Origin: Planctomycetota bacterium
GTDB taxonomy: Bacteria; Planctomycetota; Planctomycetia; Pirellulales; Thermoguttaceae
NCBI GenBank assembly: GCA_013202535.1
Contig: JABMRP010000339.1
Location: forward strand, 1-6,747
Direction: 5' to 3'
DNA length: 6,747 bases
Part shown: piece by piece, positions 1 through 5,049 of the stretch
Layout of the letters: each line of letters starts with the position of its first letter
Position numbering within the stretch: the first letter of the stretch is position 1
Made by a program: the position numbers and the translations under genes
Notes under the pieces: generated by a model
What the model was told of the DNA's origin: nothing
Database searches by the model: none
Seen by the model: only the letters and a program-made list of their open reading frames with translations

Positions 1-533
1 ACGTTGACCGAGGCTTTGGTGATCGTTTCCCGCCGCAAGCCGCCGGTGGTTTCGCTGTCGTAGAGGACCACGGCCCTCTCGATCCCCTTCATCGCGCCGA
101 CGATTTGGGAAAGCTCCTGTTGCAGGGCGCTCTTGAGCCGGGCGGCCTGTTGCTGTTTGCTGAGGAAGGGGCTGCTTTCCTTCAGCGCGGCCTGGATATA
201 GTCGTGAAAATTGCGCGGCAGGGCGTTGCCGTCGGCCAGCGCTCCCATGTAGGCCGACTGCTGTCCGCGGGGAACCTTGATCCGGGTGCCTTCCACTTCG
301 TAGTCTTTGAGGCCGGCTTTGTCGAAGGCCGCCTCCATGGCGGGCAACTGGCTGGGGGCGAAGTGCTCGCCGTTCATCAGGAAGGTGTCGGAGCCGGAAA
401 TCTGATGCGTAAACAGGTATCCCAGGCTGACCACGACCACCGCCAACAACAACCCGGCGGTGATCCGCGCGCCGGGAGTCATCGAACGGAAAAGATCCTT
501 GATCTGGGAAAACGTCTGATTGAGAAAATCCAT
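1..533 (-). CDS. fliF: FliF, flagellar MS-ring protein (N-terminal 177 codons; 3' end outside window)
   Basis: FliF forms the MS ring in the inner membrane, the base on which the flagellar rod, export apparatus and C-ring are built. The reading frame is open from the ATG at 533 to the window edge. Seen: a short cytoplasmic N-terminus (MDFLNQTFSQIKDLF), a 'MTPGARI' stretch at residues 18-24, one hydrophobic membrane segment at about 24-41, then a soluble periplasmic part. A stretch near residues 153-177 (ERAVVLYDSE, then RRETITKASVN) matches the FliF pattern in which a beta strand is followed by a conserved A-S-V. The usual Leu-Pro-Gly-Gly motif after the first ring-building domain is not seen; the equivalent place reads NALPRNF, so the protein is a divergent FliF. 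The start is supported by a GGAG box (545-542) 8 nt upstream. It follows fliE by 70 nt and is the fourth gene of the flgB-flgC-fliE-fliF operon. The identity rests on the N-terminal third plus operon order. Confidence 0.9.
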   Translation of the reverse strand, partial: MDFLNQTFSQIKDLFRSMTPGARITAGLLLAVVVVSLGYLFTHQISGSDTFLMNGEHFAPSQLPAMEAAFDKAGLKDYEVEGTRIKVPRGQQSAYMGALADGNALPRNFHDYIQAALKESSPFLSKQQQAARLKSALQQELSQIVGAMKGIERAVVLYDSETTGGLRRETITKASVN

Positions 534-541
534 GGACGGCA

Positions 542-545
542 CTCC
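542..545 (-). promoter_or_regulatory. Ribosome binding site of fliF
   Basis: On the minus strand GGAG lies 8 nt before the ATG at 533, a normal Shine-Dalgarno distance. It supports this ATG over the out-of-frame ATG overlapping the box at 547-545. Confidence 0.6.
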
Positions 546-603
546 ATTGCCAAGACGAACAACACCGCGACGATCCATCGGCGGCACCGGCAGCCTCTAC
601 TTC

Positions 604-912
604 CTACACGCGAATGTTCTTCACCTCTTCGTAGATGGACACCAGCTTGTTGCGCATCTGCATCATCATGCGGAAGGCGATGTCCGCTTTTTGCACGGCG
701 GTGAGCACCTCGGCCGGGTTGACGTCGCCGCCGGTGGCCATCGTTTCGATGGCCTGATCGGCCGCCTGCTGCATCGAGTTCACCTGGTGAATCGAGCCCA
801 GCAGCATGTCCTTAAACGACGATCCGCCCGACGACGTTTCCATCGCCGTCGACATTCCCGAATACTGTCCGGGAATCGACATCGGGGCAAGATTTCCATT
901 GATCGGGTTCAT
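604..912 (-). CDS. fliE: FliE, flagellar hook-basal body adaptor protein
   Basis: FliE joins the MS ring to the proximal rod in the periplasm and is among the first proteins exported by the flagellar type III apparatus. The 102-residue product is the usual size. Its N-terminal 30 residues are polar and low in complexity (MNPINGNLAPMSIPG, then Ser/Gly-rich). The rest is helical, ending in the family's most recognisable part at about residues 77-102: DIAFRMMMQMRNKLVSIYEE followed by VKNIRV. The chosen ATG at 912 shares its A with the TGA stop of flgC (TGATG), indicating translational coupling. The same frame stays open further upstream to 1107, but those codons lie inside flgC and encode an Arg/Pro-rich stretch unlike FliE, so the longer start is rejected. 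FliE and FlgC are expected to be made together because they contact each other in the rod. Confidence 0.95.
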   Translation of the reverse strand: MNPINGNLAPMSIPGQYSGMSTAMETSSGGSSFKDMLLGSIHQVNSMQQAADQAIETMATGGDVNPAEVLTAVQKADIAFRMMMQMRNKLVSIYEEVKNIRV

Positions 913-1337
913 CAGGCCAGAATCCTCAGGGACTGTTGATGGAGGTCCTTGGTCACGTCGATCACGCTCAGGTTGGCTTCGTAAGCCCGGCTGGCGTCCA
1001 GCGCGTCGGTAAATTCGGTCATCACGTTGATGTTCGGGTAGGCGACTTCTCCCGCATGGGGTTGTCCTTCCGGAACGGCATCCGGGTGATCGGGGTCGGG
1101 TCGCCACCTGGGTTCGCTGTCTTCGATCAGTACCTTACTGACCTTAACGCCAACCGCCCCGTGGCGCCCGCCGATGCTGTCATCCGCCTGGAAGATGGTC
1201 TTCCGCGCCTGGTAAGGCGCCCGCTCGCCCGCCTCGTTGCGCGTCGTCGAGACGTTGGCGATATTGCTGGAGATCGTATTGAAACGAGTGCGTTGCGCCG
1301 CCAAGGCACTCGTACTGATGTCCAATGCATTAAACAT
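912..1337 (-). CDS. flgC: FlgC, flagellar proximal rod protein
   Basis: FlgC is one of the proximal rod subunits that transmit torque through the periplasm; it is exported without a cleaved signal peptide. The 141-residue length is normal. The N-terminal rod/hook signature is clear (MFNALDISTSALAAQRTRFN, then ISSNIANVSTTR at 22-33), with Ser-Thr-Thr in place of the more common Asp/Asn-Thr seen in FlgB-type proteins, as usual for FlgC. The C-terminal helix from about residue 101 (PNINVMTEFTDALDASRAYE, then ANLSVIDVTKDLHQQSLRIL) is the paired coiled-coil half typical of rod proteins. The start at 1337 has a GGAG box (1347-1344) 6 nt upstream. It lies 65 nt after flgB, with a G-rich heptamer tract in the spacer, and overlaps fliE by one base. 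Confidence 0.96.
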   Translation of the reverse strand: MFNALDISTSALAAQRTRFNTISSNIANVSTTRNEAGERAPYQARKTIFQADDSIGGRHGAVGVKVSKVLIEDSEPRWRPDPDHPDAVPEGQPHAGEVAYPNINVMTEFTDALDASRAYEANLSVIDVTKDLHQQSLRILA

Positions 1338-1343
1338 GCTCGA

Positions 1344-1347
1344 CTCC
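1344..1347 (-). promoter_or_regulatory. Ribosome binding site of flgC
   Basis: GGAG on the minus strand 6 nt before the ATG at 1337. It sits only 13 nt after the G-rich heptamer tract at 1391-1361, so folding of that tract in mRNA could affect access to it (inference). Confidence 0.55.
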
Positions 1348-1360
1348 GTCTTTCTATTCT

Positions 1361-1391
1361 CTAGTCCCTAGTCCCTAGTCCCTAGTCCCTA
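1361..1391 (-). repeat. Heptanucleotide tandem repeat between flgB and flgC
   Basis: Plus-strand unit CTAGTCC is repeated four times without a mismatch (1361-1388) and continues as a partial CTA, followed by seven C (1392-1398). On the transcribed strand it reads as GGGACTA repeats preceded by a G7 run, so the mRNA has at least four GGG runs separated by 4 nt. That fits the simple G-quadruplex pattern. It starts 11 nt after the flgB stop. A related tract with the same 7-nt period lies at 5001-5045. Confidence 0.95.
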
Positions 1392-1402
1392 CCCCCCCTA
1401 CC

Positions 1403-1840
1403 TCACGCCTTTCCGCTGATCGCCGCTTCGAGCAAGTTGAACTGGTTCTTCATAATCGTCAGCGCCAGGTTGTGCTGCATCTGGTTCTTGAGCACCTCGG
1501 TCACCTGGTATTCCAGGCCGACGTTGCTCTTGTCGTGGTAGACGATGCTCTTGGAATCTTCCGAAGCCTTGGCCAACATACCGTCGCCCCGGCGGTTGCT
1601 GGAGGTGATGCCGGAGTAAGCCAGCTCGCCCGGCGAAACGCCGGCCCGTTGTTTCCGTCTTGTCTCCAGGGCGTCCTTCAGCCGGCTTTGAAAGTCGTCG
1701 ACCGAAAGGTCACGGACCTTGTAGCCGGGCGTGTCGAGGTTGGCGATGTTTCCGGCCAGCACGGAATGCCGCGCCTGGGAGAAACTAACCATCTGCTCCA
1801 GGACGGGAATCGTGTTGGATTGAAAAAGGGCTGGGAACAT
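1403..1840 (-). CDS. flgB: FlgB, flagellar proximal rod protein
   Basis: FlgB is the innermost proximal rod subunit, exported by the flagellar type III system and assembled next to FliE and FlgC. The product has 145 residues, typical for the family. The signature GNIANLDTPGYK at residues 30-41 is the flagellar rod/hook N-terminal motif. The C-terminal part (DKSNVGLEYQVTEVLKNQMQ, then a helix ending NLLEAAISGKA) matches the conserved end of FlgB. No Shine-Dalgarno box is visible within about 15 nt of the ATG; the nearest purine run (GAGG) is some 20 nt away. The ATG is the first possible start downstream of the predicted sigma-54 promoter (leader about 55 nt). It is the first gene of the basal-body operon and is probably controlled by the response regulator encoded just upstream. 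Confidence 0.96.
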   Translation of the reverse strand: MFPALFQSNTIPVLEQMVSFSQARHSVLAGNIANLDTPGYKVRDLSVDDFQSRLKDALETRRKQRAGVSPGELAYSGITSSNRRGDGMLAKASEDSKSIVYHDKSNVGLEYQVTEVLKNQMQHNLALTIMKNQFNLLEAAISGKA

Positions 1841-1904
1841 GGCGTTGCGATCTGTAAAGCCTCGGATAGTTTCGTGGTTTGGCTGTGGGGCAACCCATCT
1901 CTGC

Positions 1905-1922
1905 TAGCAACCGTCGTACCGG
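1905..1922 (-). promoter_or_regulatory. Candidate sigma-54 (RpoN) promoter for flgB-flgC-fliE-fliF
   Basis: The minus strand reads CCGGTACGACGGTTGCTA. It has the invariant GG at 1920-1919 and GC at 1908-1907 with exactly 10 nt between them. It matches the known consensus YTGGCACGRNNNTTGCWW at all defined positions except two (C for T before the GG, and T for C after it). Transcription would start near 1895, leaving a leader of about 55 nt before flgB. The gene upstream encodes an NtrC-type activator with an intact sigma-54 contact loop, which makes the call more likely. No start site has been measured. Confidence 0.72.
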
Positions 1923-1943
1923 TCGGCTGGCGATATCCGGGCG

Positions 1944-1960
1944 CGCGGGTCTTTCCCGCG
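1944..1960 (-). repeat. Inverted repeat upstream of the sigma-54 promoter
   Basis: CGCGGG (1944-1949) and CCCGCG (1955-1960) form a perfect 6-bp GC stem around a 5-nt loop. It lies about 20 nt upstream of the -24 element. In the direction of transcription it has no T-run after it, so a terminator is unlikely. A protein-binding palindrome or chance in GC-rich DNA are the alternatives. Confidence 0.5.
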
Positions 1961-2046
1961 GCAGCCGTACCCACCTAACTTGTTTATTCCTCTAAGGTTA
2001 CTACGTCTCCGAACTCCTCCGACGTGGCTCGCCTGCCGGACACGAC

Positions 2047-2110
2047 TTGCCCGGCAAACGTCCCCCATCGGCACGTTCTGCGTGCCCGATTCGGCAGAAA
2101 CTGCCGATGG
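2047..2110. repeat. Cluster of inverted repeats with alternative pairings
   Basis: Three small palindromes follow one another: TTGCC-C-GGCAA at 2047-2057; TCGGCACG (2068-2075) with its complement at 2081-2089, one base bulged; and TCGGCAG-AAA-CTGCCGA at 2091-2107. In addition CCATCGGCA at 2065-2073 is perfectly complementary to TGCCGATGG at 2102-2110, so the two right-hand hairpins compete with one longer stem. All lie 125-205 nt upstream of the sigma-54 promoter, a plausible distance for activator sites, but no binding motif is known for this regulator. They could also be part of an interspersed repeat. Confidence 0.6.
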
Positions 2111-2121
2111 CGGCGCCTCGC

Positions 2122-2174
2122 GTCAACCGAGACGGGAGCCAGAGCCTGGCGACTTTGGCTACCGCTTGGTTGAC
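2122..2174. repeat. Long imperfect hairpin downstream of the response regulator gene
   Basis: The arms 2122-2142 and 2155-2174 pair over 21 positions with 17 Watson-Crick pairs, two G-T pairs, one bulged A (2132) and one G-A mismatch (2136/2161). The outer 7 bp (GTCAACC/GGTTGAC) are perfect. It starts 49 nt after the regulator stop codon. Read along the genes (minus strand) it lacks a following T-run; on the plus strand it is followed by an interrupted T-rich stretch (2181-2195). So a classical terminator for the kinase-regulator operon is possible but not well supported. The G-T pairs make it slightly more stable as plus-strand RNA. Confidence 0.6.
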
Positions 2175-2223
2175 ATAAGGTTTGTTTTTGATTTTCCATG
2201 AATGACTCCCCTGTCCTTCCACC

Positions 2224-3636
2224 TTATCCGGCCTTGGCCAGACGTTTGGCTCGGGGCGCGTATCCGTATTGTCGTAGTTTTCCGGAAAGAGTTCGCACGC
2301 CAATACCCAGCGCGCTGGCCGTCTTGGCGCGATGGCCGTCGAAGTGTTCGAGGGTCCCTTGGATGAGTTTTCGTTCCATTTCCTCGAGACTCAATCCGAC
2401 CGGCACCTCGGAATCGGCCGGCGTGCCGTCCGTCGGGCGGCAGTCCATGAGCCACCGCCGCAAAGCGTCGGCCGTGATCGTCGATCCGTCGGCCAGCACG
2501 CTTGCGCGGGTGATGATGTTCTCCAGTTCCCTCACGTTCCCCGGCCAGTCGTAGTGGGTCAACAGTTCCCATGCCGATGTCTCCAAGGTACACGGCTGGC
2601 GCTGCAGCCGGCCGGCCGTGAGGCGGAGGAAATGGTCGGCCAATTCGGGAATATCCTCGGCCCGATCGCGGAGCGGCGGTACGTTCAGCGGCACCACGGC
2701 CAGGCGGAAGTAGAGATCCTCGCGAAACTCTCCCTCGGACACGGCAGTCCGCAGGTCGCGGTTGGTGGTTGCCAGCACGCGAACGTCGACTCCGACGGTC
2801 TCGCTGGATCCGACGCGTTCGAAGCAGCGTTCCTGAAGCACTCGCAGCAATTTCGCCTGAAGAGGCGGCGCGATTTCGGTTACTTCGTCCAACAGAATGG
2901 ACCCCCCGTCGGCCATCTCGAAGCGTCCCACTCGGGAGGCTTCCGCGCCGGTGAACGCGCCCCGCTCGTGGCCGAACAACTCGCTTTCCATCAACTGCGC
3001 CGACAAGACGGGACAGTTCAGGCTGACCAGCGGTCCGGCCGAGCGCCGGCTGGCCGCGTGGATCGCCCGTGCGACCAGTTCCTTGCCCGTTCCGCTTTCG
3101 CCCAGGATGAGCACTGTCTCGGAGGTCGGGGCGATTTGGGCAATCCGCCCGCGCAGCGACTCCATGGCCGTGCTCGATCCGATCATGGCAACCGGCCGCT
3201 GGGCCGCGGAGCCCTCTTCGCCGCCGGGGTGGCCGTTGAACAATTGGCCGTGGCGGATCGCCTGACCGACGAGTGTTTCCAGTTGGTCGACGTCGAACGG
3301 CTTTTCGATATAGTCGAACGCCCCGTGCCGGATCGCCTCGACGGCCGAAGCGACGGTGGCATGGGCGGTCACCATGACCACCTGAGCGCTATTGCCCTGC
3401 TGCTGGAGTTGCCGGATAAACTCCAGCCCGCTCATGCCGGGCATCATCAGATCGGTCACGATGCAATCGAACGCCCGGTCGTCCAGTATGCGCAGGGCTT
3501 CGGCGGCACTGGAGCACGACTCCAGGTCGTAACCGGCCTGCTGGAGGACGTCGGTCATCGATTCCCTGGCCTGGCGATGGTCGTCGACCACCAGCACGCG
3601 GCCGGTCGATTGGTTGGAATCGGCGTTGGAGATCAT
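2224..3636 (-). CDS. Sigma-54-dependent response regulator, NtrC/FleR type (receiver, AAA+, Fis HTH)
   Basis: A cytoplasmic activator that, when phosphorylated, uses ATP to open sigma-54 polymerase promoters. The 470-residue product has the full NtrC layout. Receiver domain, about 13-128: acidic pair D18-D19, phospho-acceptor D62 in IVTDLMMPGMSG, T90 and K112. AAA+ domain, about 150-380: Walker A GESGTGKE at 179-186, intact sigma-54 contact loop GAFTGA at 226-231, Walker B SILLDEV at 246-252, and later DWPGNVREL. C-terminal Fis helix-turn-helix, about 420-455 (AKTASALGIGVRTLSGKLRQ). The start chosen at 3636 overlaps the kinase stop as ATGA; an in-frame ATG at 3699 would add 21 residues inside the kinase gene that look nothing like a receiver domain. 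Next to flgB and paired with a soluble kinase, it is most likely a FleR/FlrC counterpart controlling the basal-body operon. The flagellar role is inferred from position; the family is certain. Confidence 0.95.
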   Translation of the reverse strand: MISNADSNQSTGRVLVVDDHRQARESMTDVLQQAGYDLESCSSAAEALRILDDRAFDCIVTDLMMPGMSGLEFIRQLQQQGNSAQVVMVTAHATVASAVEAIRHGAFDYIEKPFDVDQLETLVGQAIRHGQLFNGHPGGEEGSAAQRPVAMIGSSTAMESLRGRIAQIAPTSETVLILGESGTGKELVARAIHAASRRSAGPLVSLNCPVLSAQLMESELFGHERGAFTGAEASRVGRFEMADGGSILLDEVTEIAPPLQAKLLRVLQERCFERVGSSETVGVDVRVLATTNRDLRTAVSEGEFREDLYFRLAVVPLNVPPLRDRAEDIPELADHFLRLTAGRLQRQPCTLETSAWELLTHYDWPGNVRELENIITRASVLADGSTITADALRRWLMDCRPTDGTPADSEVPVGLSLEEMERKLIQGTLEHFDGHRAKTASALGIGVRTLSGKLRQYGYAPRAKRLAKAG

Positions 3637-4493
3637 GCGGCAGCCTTGAGGATACGATGGGGGATGCGGAGTGTCACGGCGGTACCACCGTCGGGGCAAT
3701 TGACCGCTCGGACGTCGCCGTGGTGGGCCTCGGCAATGCGGCTGACGATGGCCAGCCCCAATCCGGTGCCCGTGTTTTTGGTCGTAAAGAACGGCTCGAA
3801 CGCTCGCCGTCGGGTCTCTTCGCTCATGCCGGGCCCCGTGTCGGCGATTTCCAGTTCGACGCCTTCTTCGGCGACGTAGGAAGTGACGATCAAGTCGCCC
3901 CCTTCGGGCATGGCGTCCAGGGCGTTGAGCACCAGATTTAAGACGGCCCGGCGGAGCATGTCGCGATCGGCCGCGACAACGTGCCCGGCGGCGACGTCGA
4001 CGGTGGTGGTAATTCCCTGGGCCATCAACTGGGGTGCCAGGGCGGCGTGTACTTCCTCGACCAGTTGGCCGATGTCGACGGGCTGCCGCCTGGGATCGCG
4101 TTCGACGGTAAAGTGCAACAGGTCGTTGACCGTGGCGTCCAGCGCCGTAAATCCGGCTTCGATCTTCTCCAGCACTTCCAGGCAGTTCGGCGTATCGGCG
4201 AGCCGGCGCCGCAGCAGACTCATGTACAAGGCCACGGGCACCAGATTGTTGCGTACTTCGTGGGCGACGTGGGACGCCATTTGGCCCAAGTCGGCCAGAC
4301 GATTCTTGCGCGCCAGCTCCCGGTTCTTCACTTCCAACTCGTCGGTCAACCGGCAGACTTCCGACTGCAGCGCGGAGTGGGTCCGCTCCAGCCGCAACGT
4401 CGCGGCGTGCCAGGCGGCCAGCACCGTCTCCAGGTCGGTGTTTCCGTCCGGCAACGCGGTCTTGTCCTTGGTGGACAACTCGTTTCCGGCCAT
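3633..4493 (-). CDS. Soluble two-component sensor histidine kinase, FleS/NtrB-like
   Basis: A cytoplasmic kinase that autophosphorylates on histidine and should pass the phosphate to the regulator encoded by the overlapping next gene. It has 286 residues, no membrane segment, and no recognisable PAS domain. Residues about 20-65 form a charged helix, probably coiled coil, leading into the HisKA domain with H78 in AHEVRNNL. The catalytic domain has the N-box (LNLVLNALDAM, about 185-195), G1 box DTGPGM at 218-223, FEPFFTTK at 232-239 and G2 box GTGLGL at 242-247, so it should be active. The H-box has Asn83 where most HisKA kinases have Pro. The ATG at 4493 has GAGG 9 nt upstream and lies 24 nt after the chaperone-like gene. 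Its input signal is not evident; the absence of a sensor domain and its flagellar neighbours suggest sensing of an internal assembly state, as proposed for FleS/FlrB relatives (inference). Confidence 0.95.
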   Translation of the reverse strand: MAGNELSTKDKTALPDGNTDLETVLAAWHAATLRLERTHSALQSEVCRLTDELEVKNRELARKNRLADLGQMASHVAHEVRNNLVPVALYMSLLRRRLADTPNCLEVLEKIEAGFTALDATVNDLLHFTVERDPRRQPVDIGQLVEEVHAALAPQLMAQGITTTVDVAAGHVVAADRDMLRRAVLNLVLNALDAMPEGGDLIVTSYVAEEGVELEIADTGPGMSEETRRRAFEPFFTTKNTGTGLGLAIVSRIAEAHHGDVRAVNCPDGGTAVTLRIPHRILKAAA

Positions 4494-4502
4494 GGCGTCA
4501 TT

Positions 4503-4506
4503 CCTC
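4503..4506 (-). promoter_or_regulatory. Ribosome binding site of the histidine kinase gene
   Basis: GAGG, within AGAGGAA (4507-4501) on the minus strand, lies 9 nt before the ATG at 4493. The out-of-frame ATG at 4501-4499 overlaps its edge and does not lead into the kinase frame. Confidence 0.5.
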
Positions 4507-4517
4507 TTCTTTACGGA

Positions 4518-4967
4518 CTACGTGTCGGATAGAAGGTCGATTTGCCCGGCGTTGTTGTGGTCCAGTTTGTCTCCGTAGGCGCCGCAAGCTTGTCGCGCCG
4601 CGTGAACTCCCTGGAGCTGAATTGCCGCCTCATCGCGCCGGCGGATCAGGCGTTGTTCGCTCTGCTTCTCTTGGGCAACGATTTCCCGCAACAGCTCTTG
4701 GCAGCCGTTTAGCTTCTCGGCACACGCGAGCCGTTGGCTTTCCGACACCCATTGACGTTGCCGTGCGTCCTGATCTCGAAAGGGGTCGAGCGCTTTCTCG
4801 ATCTGCTGCAAGCGGACCAGCAGACGCTGTTTGGCCGCCAGCACGTCGAGCAACGTTGCCATCTCGCCCTGGTCGACCAGAGCCATCTGGCGCCGCCCCA
4901 AGTCGCGCAATTGCTCCAGGCATTCGTACTTTCGTTCGACCCCTTGAGCCAGCAGTTCAGTTTCCAT
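4518..4967 (-). CDS. FlgN-like flagellar export chaperone (probable)
   Basis: The product is a small, highly charged, almost entirely helical protein of 149 residues with no signal peptide or membrane segment. Its pattern of heptad-like helices fits the FlgN superfamily, cytoplasmic chaperones that hold the hook-filament junction proteins FlgK and FlgL before export. The clearest part is residues about 24-64: a helix with GRRQMALVDQGEMATLLDVL, then AAKQRLLVRLQQIEKAL. This resembles the FlgN stretch in which an alternating helix and a K-x-x-L-L segment follow a short 'D/E-x-L' region. FlgN proteins are poorly conserved, so similarity alone does not settle it; FliT-like or FliJ-like coiled-coil proteins are alternatives. 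The gene sits 82 nt after the TPR gene and 24 nt before the kinase gene, apparently in the same transcript. No strong Shine-Dalgarno box is seen before the ATG at 4967. The flagellar context raises confidence in the role. Confidence 0.6.
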   Translation of the reverse strand: METELLAQGVERKYECLEQLRDLGRRQMALVDQGEMATLLDVLAAKQRLLVRLQQIEKALDPFRDQDARQRQWVSESQRLACAEKLNGCQELLREIVAQEKQSEQRLIRRRDEAAIQLQGVHAARQACGAYGDKLDHNNAGQIDLLSDT

Positions 4968-5000
4968 AGTCAGCAGCCAATCGTCCGATGTCAGTGGTCC

Positions 5001-5045
5001 CTAATCCCTAATCCCCAGTCCCCAGTCCCTAATCCCTAGTCCCTA
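5001..5045 (-). repeat. Heptanucleotide tandem repeat between the TPR and FlgN-like genes
   Basis: Six 7-nt units plus a partial one, on the plus strand: CTAATCC, CTAATCC, CCAGTCC, CCAGTCC, CTAATCC, CTAGTCC, CTA. All fit the pattern C-(T/C)-A-(A/G)-T-C-C. The tract begins 4 nt after the TPR gene stop and ends 33 nt before the next start. The transcribed strand has GGG or GGGG runs every 7 nt, again a G-quadruplex pattern. The unit is the same family as at 1361-1391, but here three variants are mixed. Units of the CCCCAGT kind recall, from memory, the short tandem heptamers (STRR) of filamentous cyanobacteria. Confidence 0.95.
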
Positions 5046-5049
5046 CTTC

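Noticed and set aside
540..555. TTGGCAATGGAGTGCC before fliF as a second sigma-54 promoter
   Set aside because: The GG and GC are 9 nt apart rather than 10 and there is no TTGC element; the GGAG here is better explained as the fliF ribosome site.
534..603. Terminator between fliE and fliF
   Set aside because: Only 4-bp complementary segments are present and no T-run follows, so read-through into fliF is expected.
913..1107. Upstream extension of the fliE frame into flgC
   Set aside because: The extra N-terminal residues are Arg/Pro-rich and unlike FliE. The ATG at 912 gives a normal length and a TGATG overlap with the flgC stop.
1361..1391. CRISPR-like or telomere-like array
   Set aside because: Units are only 7 nt with no spacers, so it is not CRISPR. 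The resemblance to TTAGGG-type telomere repeats is superficial because it is internal and intergenic.
2170..2198. Plus-strand TTGACA as a -35 box
   Set aside because: The hexamer is perfect, but no acceptable -10 box lies 16-18 nt away, and there is no plus-strand gene. The hexamer is also part of the long hairpin arm.
3637..3699. Earlier ATG for the response regulator
   Set aside because: It would add 21 residues within the kinase coding sequence. The ATGA overlap at 3636-3633 is the expected coupled start just before the receiver domain.
2332..3879. A 515-codon open frame on the plus strand
   Set aside because: It lies antisense to the response regulator and the end of the kinase gene, whose domains are complete and in order. 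Long antisense frames are common in GC-rich coding DNA, and its translation shows no recognisable domain.
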